Made by a program: the position numbers and the translations under genes. Under the pieces are notes generated by a model. It was not told where the DNA came from and did not search any database. It was given only the letters and a program-made list of their open reading frames with translations. Shown here one piece after another: positions 7,093 through 13,959 of a DNA stretch of 16,095 bases; positions within the stretch are counted from its first letter, which is position 1; each line of letters opens with the position of its first letter. The stretch is from an uncultured Prevotella sp. Lineage in GTDB: Bacteria; Bacteroidota; Bacteroidia; Bacteroidales; Bacteroidaceae. The stretch is from NCBI GenBank assembly GCA_900548745.1, contig URLQ01000058.1, positions 1 to 16,095 on the forward strand, given 5' to 3'.

Positions 7093-9150
7093 TTACTTTA
7101 TCAAGTCAACTGAACGCTGGATGAATGAGTTCAGAGATGCGCCACGCAGCATGCCGTTCTGCAGCAAGGCGAGGTCGATAAGCTGGTGAACAACCTTATT
7201 GTCCTTGGCATGGTTGGCTATTATCTCCTCCTTCTTGGAGCGCTGTTCGCCAAGACTCTTCTCCGTGTTCTGCATGTCGTCCTTCTCTTCCTGCTTGATG
7301 TCCTCCGGCTTCTTGTCTTTTCTTGCTGCATTGAGAGCTGCAAGACGAGCCTGAAGACCCTTTATCTCACCAACTACAGGCTTCAGCTCCTCAGCGCATT
7401 CATTCTCGCTGCTTTCAAGAACCTCCTTTATCAGTCTGTGGTCGCTGTTGAGAACAAGACTATAGCTGTCCGGCATCTGTGCATAGAAGTTCATACCACT
7501 CTGATAGCGGCTGATATCCTTCATACGTCGCATATACTCATTCTGTGTGATAAGCACCGGCTGGCTGGTTTCTCCAAGCGGCTGCACCTCTACATTGAAC
7601 TCGATATGGTCGAGCGTAGGAAGCTGAGTACGGAAGGTTGCTGACAGTATGTCAGTCTTGTCGCTGTCAAGAGTGTCTTTCTTTACATCTTCCTTGACAA
7701 TGAGTCGGTCTATGATGTCGCTGTCGACACGGGTGAAGTGTGACTTCTCGAATTTCTGTTCAAACAGGTTTACACATGGAGTGTCGAGCTGTCCGTCGAG
7801 CAGAAGTACGCTGTAGCCCTTCGCCTTTGCCGCCTCGATATATGAATACTGCTCCTCCTTGTTGCTTGCGTAGAGGTAGATAAGGTTTCCGTCCTTGTCG
7901 GTCTGGTTGTCTTTGATAAGCTGCTTGTATTCATCAAATGTGAAATGCTTGCCATCAACATCCTTGAAGAGAGTAAAGTCCTTGGCGCGGTCATAGAAGT
8001 CCTCCTGTGAGAGCATGCCGTAGTTGATGAAGAGTTTAAGGTCATCCCATTTCTCTTCATATTCCTTACGGTTCTCCTTGAAGAGAGAGTTCAGCCTGTC
8101 TGCCACCTTCTTTGTGATGTAAGTCGAAATCTTCTTCACGTCACGGTCGCTCTGCAGATAGCTACGGCTCACGTTCAACGGAATGTCCGGAGAGTCAATA
8201 ACGCCATGCAGCAATGTGAGGAACTCCGGCACGATACCCTCCACCTGGTCTGTAACGAACACCTGGTTGCAGTACAGCTGTATCTTGTTGCGCTGCAAGT
8301 CGATGTTAGACTTTATCTTCGGGAAATACAGGATACCGGTAAGATTGAACGGATAGTCCACATTAAGATGAATCCAGAACATAGGCTCATCCTGCATAGG
8401 ATAGAGTCTGCGGTAGAAGTTCTTGTAGTCTTCATCCTTAAGTGTGCTTGGAGCCTTCGTCCACAGCGGTTCCATGTCGTTGATGATGTTATCCTCCTCA
8501 GTGTCAACCTGTTTGCCGTCTTTCCATTCAGTCTTCTTTCCGAAGGCTACAGGTACGGGCAGGAACTTGCAATATTTGTCGAGCAATGCCTGTATACGGT
8601 TCTTCTCAAGGAATTCCTTGCAGTCATCATCGATGTAAAGAATGATGTCAGAACCTCTGCTCTCTCTTTCAGCATCAGATATTTCGAACTCAGGACTTCC
8701 GTCGCAGCTCCATTTAACGGCTTTGGAACCCTCTTTATAGCTCTTGGTGATAATCTCCACCTTCTTGCTCACCATAAACGAGCTGTAGAAGCCAAGTCCG
8801 AAGTGACCGATGATAGCATTTGCATTGTCCTTATATTTGTCGAGGAAATCATTAACGCCAGAGAATGCAATCTGGTTGATATACTTGTCAATCTCCTCTT
8901 CAGTCATACCTATTCCACGGTCGCTGATGGTAAGAGTGCCTTTCTCAGCATCGAGGGAAACCCGTACTGTCAGGTCGCCCAACTCCCCTTTGTATTCTCC
9001 TTTTTCAGCAAACGTCTTCATCTTCTGTGTAGCGTCAACGGCATTGCTGACCATCTCACGAAGGAAGATCTCATGATCAGAATACAAGAATTTCTTTATT
9101 ACCGGAAAAATGTTTTCGGTTGTTACTCCGATATTACCTTTCTGTGCCAT
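7093..9150 (-). CDS. htpG: Molecular chaperone HtpG (bacterial Hsp90)
   Basis: A 685-residue, ATP-dependent cytosolic Hsp90 chaperone, full length for Bacteroidetes. The GHKL ATPase domain (about 1-230) shows REMVSNAVDA (31-40, with catalytic Glu and Mg-binding Asn), DRGIGM (77-82) and the ATP-lid motif GHFGLGFYS (115-123). The middle domain carries the catalytic-loop segment around NVSRSYLQSD, and the C-terminal dimerisation domain is present. The frame is open for a further 46 codons to 9288. I chose the ATG at 9150 because MAQKGNIGVTTENIFPV is where homologues begin. The gene is convergent with yebC and ends in its own terminator (7018-7057). No strong promoter is visible. A weak candidate is TTG (9227-9225), an 18-nt spacer, then TACCTTCT (9206-9199). 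Nearby non-coding repeats (9174-9197, 9297-9357) may take part in its regulation. Confidence 0.96.
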   Translation of the reverse strand: MAQKGNIGVTTENIFPVIKKFLYSDHEIFLREMVSNAVDATQKMKTFAEKGEYKGELGDLTVRVSLDAEKGTLTISDRGIGMTEEEIDKYINQIAFSGVNDFLDKYKDNANAIIGHFGLGFYSSFMVSKKVEIITKSYKEGSKAVKWSCDGSPEFEISDAERESRGSDIILYIDDDCKEFLEKNRIQALLDKYCKFLPVPVAFGKKTEWKDGKQVDTEEDNIINDMEPLWTKAPSTLKDEDYKNFYRRLYPMQDEPMFWIHLNVDYPFNLTGILYFPKIKSNIDLQRNKIQLYCNQVFVTDQVEGIVPEFLTLLHGVIDSPDIPLNVSRSYLQSDRDVKKISTYITKKVADRLNSLFKENRKEYEEKWDDLKLFINYGMLSQEDFYDRAKDFTLFKDVDGKHFTFDEYKQLIKDNQTDKDGNLIYLYASNKEEQYSYIEAAKAKGYSVLLLDGQLDTPCVNLFEQKFEKSHFTRVDSDIIDRLIVKEDVKKDTLDSDKTDILSATFRTQLPTLDHIEFNVEVQPLGETSQPVLITQNEYMRRMKDISRYQSGMNFYAQMPDSYSLVLNSDHRLIKEVLESSENECAEELKPVVGEIKGLQARLAALNAARKDKKPEDIKQEEKDDMQNTEKSLGEQRSKKEEIIANHAKDNKVVHQLIDLALLQNGMLRGASLNSFIQRSVDLIK

Positions 9151-9173
9151 AATATAATTTATTTTATTTGTTT

Positions 9174-9197
9174 TATTATCAATAATGCTTATAGCAT
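9174..9197 (-). repeat. htpG-flanking hairpin repeat, upstream copy
   Basis: The partner of 7065-7088. Its stem ATGCTTATAGCAT (9185-9197) differs from the downstream CTGCTTATAGCAG only at the outer pair, A-T in place of C-G, so pairing is kept. It lies 24-47 nt upstream of the htpG start, inside the likely mRNA leader. Confidence 0.7.
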
Positions 9198-9296
9198 CAG
9201 AAGGTACATATACAAATAATGTGCCAATTTTCATTTGCCTTCGTTTTCCGTAGGCTAATTCCGGGTCTGAAAAAGCGAGTGAAAACATTAGAAATG

Positions 9297-9357
9297 GAAA
9301 GTTACCGAATTTCTTGAAGAAAGTTACGTAATTTCTATGAGAAAGTTACCGAATTTC
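9297..9357. repeat. Three tandem 22-bp-period repeats upstream of htpG
   Basis: The 17-bp units at 9297-9313, 9319-9335 and 9341-9357 read GAAAGTTAC(CG/GT)AATTTC. They are separated by variable 5-bp spacers, so unit starts are exactly 22 bp apart, about two helical turns. Each unit is an imperfect palindrome; unit 2 has a perfect TTACGTAA core. On the minus strand each contains TAACTTTC, one base off a TAnnTTTG -7 box. The array sits between the end of the metallophosphatase gene and htpG, 147-207 bp upstream of the htpG start. It is too small and too evenly spaced for CRISPR. An operator array or a genome-wide interspersed repeat is possible. Confidence 0.8.
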
Positions 9358-9406
9358 AAAAAGTAATTATTTTCATGCCTTTTGAAAATATTCCAAAAGT
9401 TTTACA

Positions 9407-11128
9407 TTATTCTAAAACAGTCAGACAGTCTTTATCCATTCTTTCCGGGAATAATACATTTCGGTCTCGTCTGATTGCCTCTTCTGTCCATCCGGTTGGT
9501 ATGAAGTGCCAGTTGTTGTCTGCTTTAAGATACATGTCTCCATGATTTTCAAATTCTTTCTGTATGTAGTATCTCATGTTGTGAGGGCTTCTGAATACGG
9601 TGCGATTCCTTAATTCTTCGTGTGGGATTCCTGCGCCACGAGTAAGAAACTCCGTGCCGCCGTTGCCGCGATAGCTGTGCATGGCTACCTTATATTTAGC
9701 ATTGAGGGAGAACGGTGTGCCGTCCGACATAGACAATATATTGATACGCCTACCCTTAGTTTGGGTTACATCCACAGTGTATATGATGCCAGCTGCCGTA
9801 TCGAAGTTGAAAGCAAGATTCTTGAAGAAGGTATATTCCTGTCCTTCATATTCGTAGGTCTGTATCTTCATGATATGGTCTTCCGCTGACAACATCGTGT
9901 CTATCCATAAGTCGTATGACGTTTCGAGATACCAGACTATTTCTTCTCCTGTCATCATCAGCGCATAAATCTGATTCTCGTATTTATAGAGATTGAAGAT
10001 ATCTTTCGTCCGGAAAGGTCCTTCGGGAAACACTTCGTCGAAACAGAGTGGGGCAGAGAATGAGACATCCGCTCCGCATACCTCCATCTGTATATGATGG
10101 ATGAAATCAGTCAAAGGAGCATTGCCGAAGAAGCAGTCGCGTGTTCTTGTCGTCTTTCCTGTCGAACCGAAGCTCTGGTCCATATAATGTTTCGTTGTGC
10201 TGTAATCATGGTTGAAGTCAGAGATAATTCTCTCGTCAGGCTCAATGCCTTTCATGGAAGTAAGCTTTCCATGAATCTCCTTACTAATGATGACATGATT
10301 GTTGGCAGAAGTATTATCTTCCAAGACAACAGTAATCTCTGCTTCTCCGATATAATGAGCATCGCTTGCAGGGTTGATGCAGAGAACTTTGTGTCCGTTT
10401 CTGTCCATTATCGTATCGCAAAACAGTCTGTGGTCGTGTCCGAAGAATATTGCATCAATGCCTTCTATGCTTTCAGCAATATGTCTGACGGCATTCTCTT
10501 CATATTCTTCCAATGCCAACCCTCCTTTCCAGCCGGTATGGAAAAGTCCGATGATGATGTCTGCGTTTTCTTTGTCTTTTACAATCTCAACATATTCCCT
10601 GGTACACTTCTCTATAGACAGAAAGCGCATGCCTTGCCAAAGCTCTTCGTTCAGCCAGTAAGGAACAGTAGGTGTTGTCATACCGATTATGGCTATCCGC
10701 ACTCCTTCTCTTTCGATGATAGTATATGGTTTAAAGTAAGGCTTGCCTGTTTCGGTGCAGATGATGTTGGCTGCAAGGAGTGGGGAGTCAAGTTCTTTGT
10801 TGAATTTGTCATAGACCAGATGACCTGTTTCTATGTCGTGGTTTCCTATTGTTACGCAGTCATACTGCATATAGTTATATACGGAAGCAGCAAGATTGGG
10901 CTTTTCCGTATTGATGAAGTTGGAGAGATAGAATGTAGGTTGCCCTTGCAGAATGTCACCAGAGTCAATGAGCAAGAGGTTCCTGCCGAAAGTCTTGCGT
11001 CGTGACTTTATATAGTTGTATGCCCTTGATAAAGAACCGGTTGCCTCTTTCCCATGTAAAAAGTCAAATGGGAAGAGGCAACCGTGAATGTCGCTTGTAT
11101 GTAATATTCTGATATTTACAGTTCGCAT
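9407..11128 (-). CDS. Bifunctional metallophosphatase / 5'-nucleotidase family protein
   Basis: A 573-residue enzyme of the UshA/CpdB type, which hydrolyses nucleotide phosphoesters with a di-metal centre. The N-terminal calcineurin-like phosphoesterase domain shows all signature motifs: DIH (13-15), GD (57-58), GNHD (95-98), a conserved His at FHTG (196-199) and GHDH (230-233). The C-terminal 5'-nucleotidase domain, which provides the substrate pocket, includes NLYKYENQIYALMMTGEEI and SYRGNGGTEFLTRGAG. Unlike classic periplasmic members it has no signal peptide: the metal site starts at residue 13, and an in-frame TAA lies just 6 nt upstream of the ATG, so none can be gained by extending. 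It starts 22 nt after the zinc-ribbon gene, so it is probably the last gene of that operon. A weak CTTTTG/CAAAAG hairpin (9379-9399) lies downstream. The exact substrate (5'-nucleotide, cyclic nucleotide or another phosphoester) is unresolved. Confidence 0.88.
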   Translation of the reverse strand: MRTVNIRILHTSDIHGCLFPFDFLHGKEATGSLSRAYNYIKSRRKTFGRNLLLIDSGDILQGQPTFYLSNFINTEKPNLAASVYNYMQYDCVTIGNHDIETGHLVYDKFNKELDSPLLAANIICTETGKPYFKPYTIIEREGVRIAIIGMTTPTVPYWLNEELWQGMRFLSIEKCTREYVEIVKDKENADIIIGLFHTGWKGGLALEEYEENAVRHIAESIEGIDAIFFGHDHRLFCDTIMDRNGHKVLCINPASDAHYIGEAEITVVLEDNTSANNHVIISKEIHGKLTSMKGIEPDERIISDFNHDYSTTKHYMDQSFGSTGKTTRTRDCFFGNAPLTDFIHHIQMEVCGADVSFSAPLCFDEVFPEGPFRTKDIFNLYKYENQIYALMMTGEEIVWYLETSYDLWIDTMLSAEDHIMKIQTYEYEGQEYTFFKNLAFNFDTAAGIIYTVDVTQTKGRRINILSMSDGTPFSLNAKYKVAMHSYRGNGGTEFLTRGAGIPHEELRNRTVFRSPHNMRYYIQKEFENHGDMYLKADNNWHFIPTGWTEEAIRRDRNVLFPERMDKDCLTVLE

Positions 11129-11150
11129 AAACCGTTATCGGGCATCTTGA

Positions 11151-12332
11151 CTACCCTATCTTCATGAGCTGAAGCTTTGAGATCTTTCCGTCAGAATCGA
11201 TTTTTCCTTTCACGCGATACTGGTTGAATTTATCTTTGCTTGAATCGATATTGCTGACAGACTCATCTACAGTAAACTCAACATCATATTCGTATGTTCC
11301 GTCGCCAAGGTCTTTCTTCTGAATCTTATAGTCTCCGTTAGGACGCCATGTCAACGACCTTACATCATCTTTATACAGTTTGTGGAGGAAGGTTATGACG
11401 TCCTGCTTTGTGGCGTTTGGATTGGTCAGGAACTGTAGTTCGCTGCTTACAGCGGATGTTATTCCCATCTCGTCGTTATTGTTAATGCTGCGGAAGAACT
11501 GCTGGAAGGCACTGCTTACCACTTGTTTGTCTTCACCGCTTACAGTAGTGGCATCGAGCTTGTCAAGATTCTCCTGAGCCTCAACAACATGCTCTCCGTC
11601 GCTGTGGTCAGATAGATATGTCTGATAAGCCTCTGGAGTGTTCTGCCTTTTGCATGCCGCCCAGTCGATAGAGTCAATCTTGTGCAGAGCTTCTGCTTTG
11701 TGCAGAGTGTTTGGATGACTGTCGAGGTATTGCTGCAATGCGCTCTTGGAGTTGCTCAGCAGAGCGTTTGTCCATTCCGTATCGTTGGCTTTCAGAATGT
11801 TGAGATGAGCCTGTATTGAGTCGATGTGCTCTTGTGGAGCGTCCTTGAAACTGTCAAGGTAGTCTTGCAGCACAGCAGGGTCGCTGCTGTTCATGGCGTT
11901 AATATATGCAGTCTGCTCATCGCCATGAAGGGCGTTGGCTGATGATGCATACCATAAGCCACCTCCAACAATTACTGCGAGCGCAACGATTATTGCTATC
12001 ACAACATTCTTGTTGCTCTTCTTTACAGGTTGTTCCGCCTCATTGTTTCCAAAAGCATTTGTCGGCTGTTGCTGTGCCATGACATTCTGCTGTCGTGGCT
12101 GAATGTTCTGTTGCTGCGCCTGGCTGTTTTGCTGGTTTTGCTGCTGTGCAGGAGCAACGCTTGCGTTTGGTGACATGTGACATGAAGGACAGATGGTCTG
12201 ATCCTTCAGATATACATTGCCACAATGCGGGCATCTGACGATGTTGTCTTTAATCTTCACCCCACAGGCTGGACATGTTTCTGCTTTGTCACTAATCTGG
12301 TGTCCGCATTCCGGACATTTTATAATTGCCAT
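11151..12332 (-). CDS. Double zinc-ribbon, single-pass membrane protein with helical repeats and an NTF2-like domain
   Basis: A 393-residue protein of unknown function. Two zinc ribbons open it: Cys6/Cys9/Cys20/Cys23 (CPECG, CPACG) and Cys34/Cys37/Cys48/Cys51 (CPHCG, CPSCH). A Gln/Asn-rich low-complexity linker (about 60-100), a basic stop (KKSNK) and one membrane helix (about 109-129) follow. Three related segments of about 37 residues (about 142-180, 185-222, 224-260) share the pattern LQDYLDSFKDA / LQQYLDSHPNT / YQTYLSDHSDG and look TPR-like. The end (about 265-393) looks like an NTF2/SnoaL-type fold. The ribbons should be cytoplasmic and the rest outside (inference). It lies 64 nt after the lysozyme gene and 22 nt before the phosphatase gene, so an operon is likely; no good promoter is seen in the 64-nt gap. 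Confidence 0.85.
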   Translation of the reverse strand: MAIIKCPECGHQISDKAETCPACGVKIKDNIVRCPHCGNVYLKDQTICPSCHMSPNASVAPAQQQNQQNSQAQQQNIQPRQQNVMAQQQPTNAFGNNEAEQPVKKSNKNVVIAIIVALAVIVGGGLWYASSANALHGDEQTAYINAMNSSDPAVLQDYLDSFKDAPQEHIDSIQAHLNILKANDTEWTNALLSNSKSALQQYLDSHPNTLHKAEALHKIDSIDWAACKRQNTPEAYQTYLSDHSDGEHVVEAQENLDKLDATTVSGEDKQVVSSAFQQFFRSINNNDEMGITSAVSSELQFLTNPNATKQDVITFLHKLYKDDVRSLTWRPNGDYKIQKKDLGDGTYEYDVEFTVDESVSNIDSSKDKFNQYRVKGKIDSDGKISKLQLMKIG

Positions 12333-12396
12333 ATTATTCTATTATATTTAATAAGGTTTATTATTTAATAATGTATATGTATGAGCATATTAAAAG

Positions 12397-13113
12397 CTAA
12401 TGATGCCTGAATCTTATCTCCCTCATGCTATGTCTGCCCATGAAGCGGCTTTTGTCTACGTATGTGTTAATACCGTTTATTCTTCCCTTTGCGGTATATT
12501 GCCACATGTCGTAATCGCGGTTGTCGGCAAGTTTCGGTATGCGTGATGAGTATTGTGCTATCATCAGTTTGTAGCCGTCTACCTTGCCTCGCAGATATTT
12601 GTTATAGAAGTTTGTGCCTGTATAAAGCAAAGGCTTTTGCTTGTATTCTTTCTCTACAAGTTTGAGAAACTTGAACAAGGAGTCGCGAAACTCCTCTACT
12701 CCCAGTCCTCCGTTGGTCTCAATGTCAATCATCGGCAAGAGATCCTGGTCGCCAGGTCTGCATTGCGACTTGAAATTTTCCATCTGTTGCACCAGGTCTG
12801 CCTTAGGTCTGAAGAAATGGTAAGAGCCAACCTTCAGTCCATATCTGTGTGCCAGCTCGATGTTTTTCTTGTATGTTGGGTCTATTCTTGAGCTGCCTTC
12901 TGTGGCTTTCAGATATACGTATGCCATCTTGCTGTTGTCTCCGACAGCCTCCCAGAACACCTCTCCCTGATAGTGGCTGAGGTCGATGCCGTGGATATGG
13001 CGGCATGTGTCCTCGCATTGCACGTAAGAGTCCGAATGTTGGGCTTTGGCACAATCAGCAGCAAAGACCAATAATAGGACAAAACAATATTTTATCAATC
13101 TGTTAATTTTCAT
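12397..13113 (-). CDS. Secreted GH25 lysozyme (N-acetylmuramidase)
   Basis: A 238-residue glycoside hydrolase family 25 protein that cleaves the MurNAc-GlcNAc bond of peptidoglycan. A signal peptide (about 1-24, hydrophobic FVLLLVFAA, cleavage after AKA) exports it. The residue before Cys21 is Asp, so it is not a lipoprotein. The GH25 barrel starts at HGIDLSHYQG (41-50; Asp44). It continues through YLKATEG (67-73) and YHFFRPKAD (98-106). The catalytic DIE is Asp130-Ile-Glu132, and the end is MWQYTAKGRINGI...VD (203-220). The ATG at 13111-13113 is preferred over a TTG three codons upstream, because that TTG lies inside the -7 promoter box. The promoter is so close that the mRNA may be leaderless. 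It is probably the first gene of the operon with the zinc-ribbon and phosphatase genes. Its role may be wall turnover or attack on other bacteria; the sequence cannot decide. Confidence 0.93.
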   Translation of the reverse strand: MKINRLIKYCFVLLLVFAADCAKAQHSDSYVQCEDTCRHIHGIDLSHYQGEVFWEAVGDNSKMAYVYLKATEGSSRIDPTYKKNIELAHRYGLKVGSYHFFRPKADLVQQMENFKSQCRPGDQDLLPMIDIETNGGLGVEEFRDSLFKFLKLVEKEYKQKPLLYTGTNFYNKYLRGKVDGYKLMIAQYSSRIPKLADNRDYDMWQYTAKGRINGINTYVDKSRFMGRHSMREIRFRHH

Positions 13114-13119
13114 ATTTTG

Positions 13120-13150
13120 CAAAGGTACTTCTTTATGTTATGTGGGCAAA
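13120..13150 (-). promoter_or_regulatory. Bacteroidetes-type promoter directly at the lysozyme start
   Basis: On the minus strand, TTTG (13150 to 13147), a 19-nt spacer and TACCTTTG (13127 to 13120) followed by C match the consensus exactly. The -7 box ends only 6 nt before the ATG at 13113, so initiation would fall at or within a few bases of the start codon. Confidence 0.75.
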
Positions 13151-13169
13151 ATAAATTAAAAAAAATTAG

Positions 13170-13958
13170 TTATTCCTCAATTTCTGAAAGACTTCTGATT
13201 ATGGTTGATGTTGCCTTGCATAGCGATTCAGAATGAGAGTATCTGTGGAAGGTGATGCAGTTTCGGATATTGTACTTGCTTGTCTGCCTTTCCTGCTTGT
13301 TCATCCAATATACTTTGTTCAGCGACTTCTCTGTCAGAGCCGCAGCACGTTTGTCTGTCTTCTTCACATATGGGAACTCTACAAGTTCAAAGCCGAAATA
13401 GTCCGTCAATACGCTTGCCTGTAAGGCTGCCATCTTTTTGAGTTTGAGCTTCTGCAACCACGACTCTACTTTCACGAAGTCAACAAGTTGTCCTTTGGTC
13501 CTGAGGAATATGCCCAGTTCCATTATACCTCTCAGCCGGATGCCGCTTCTGAGTATAATGTTTGTATTCTGCAATATCAAGGACAGTAGGTCCAATGAAA
13601 TCTTGGATGTGTCGATGCTGTGTTTTTCCTTATATATGATATCCTTCAGCAGATAGCGTTTCAGTGGATAGCTGAGCTTCTGCGAGTCGATATCAGAAAG
13701 GTCGAACTGCAGTTTAATCTCGTCAGCATTTGTAAACGATGCCTTTGAAAACATGTCCATGACCATAGGTGGTATGTTGCTCCTCATGTCCTCTCTATGT
13801 CTTTCCAGTCCCCTGCATACGTAGGGCACAATGTCTTCTATCTCAGCCATCTTATATAAAATATTCCATTTGAACGCCGACATAGGTTTGATATCCTCTT
13901 TGCAAGAGAATGCTCCCTCTTTGGACAAGGAAATGAGGTTGTTTATTATAGTATTCAT
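13170..13958 (-). CDS. Hypothetical protein, possibly a shortened nucleotidyltransferase-fold relative
   Basis: A 262-residue, Lys-rich, apparently cytosolic protein with no signal peptide or membrane segment. I do not recognise it with confidence. WNILYKMAEIEDIVPYVCRGL (31-51) followed by IPPMVMDMF (62-70), and later RLRGIMELGIFLRTKG (141-156) with VESWLQKLKLKKMAALQASVL (164-184), resemble the outer parts of the uncharacterised nucleotidyltransferase family PF14907. The region between them is much shorter than in that family and lacks a clear GDIDxLV catalytic motif; SDID at 88-91 is the nearest match. It may be a degenerate or non-catalytic member, or unrelated. Its ATG lies 1 nt after the antiporter stop (TGA, T, ATG), so the two are almost certainly cotranscribed and translationally coupled. 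The lysozyme promoter follows directly. Confidence 0.75.
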   Translation of the reverse strand: MNTIINNLISLSKEGAFSCKEDIKPMSAFKWNILYKMAEIEDIVPYVCRGLERHREDMRSNIPPMVMDMFSKASFTNADEIKLQFDLSDIDSQKLSYPLKRYLLKDIIYKEKHSIDTSKISLDLLSLILQNTNIILRSGIRLRGIMELGIFLRTKGQLVDFVKVESWLQKLKLKKMAALQASVLTDYFGFELVEFPYVKKTDKRAAALTEKSLNKVYWMNKQERQTSKYNIRNCITFHRYSHSESLCKATSTIIRSLSEIEE

Positions 13959-13959
13959 A

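Noticed and set aside
8206..9219. 337-codon open frame antisense to htpG
   Set aside because: Shadow frame with no domain signature and no promoter.
9151..9288. 46-codon in-frame extension at the start of htpG
   Set aside because: Homologues begin at the MAQKGNIGVTTENIFPV position. The extension has no conserved character and covers the hairpin repeat and the likely leader.
9297..9357. Possible CRISPR array
   Set aside because: Spacers are only 5 bp, there are three units and no cas genes nearby.
10094..11005. 303-codon open frame antisense to the metallophosphatase gene
   Set aside because: Shadow frame; the minus-strand gene carries complete phosphoesterase motifs across this interval.
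13114..13122. TTG start for the lysozyme three codons upstream of the ATG
   Set aside because: The TTG is part of the -7 promoter box (TACCTTTG), so it would lie upstream of the transcription start.
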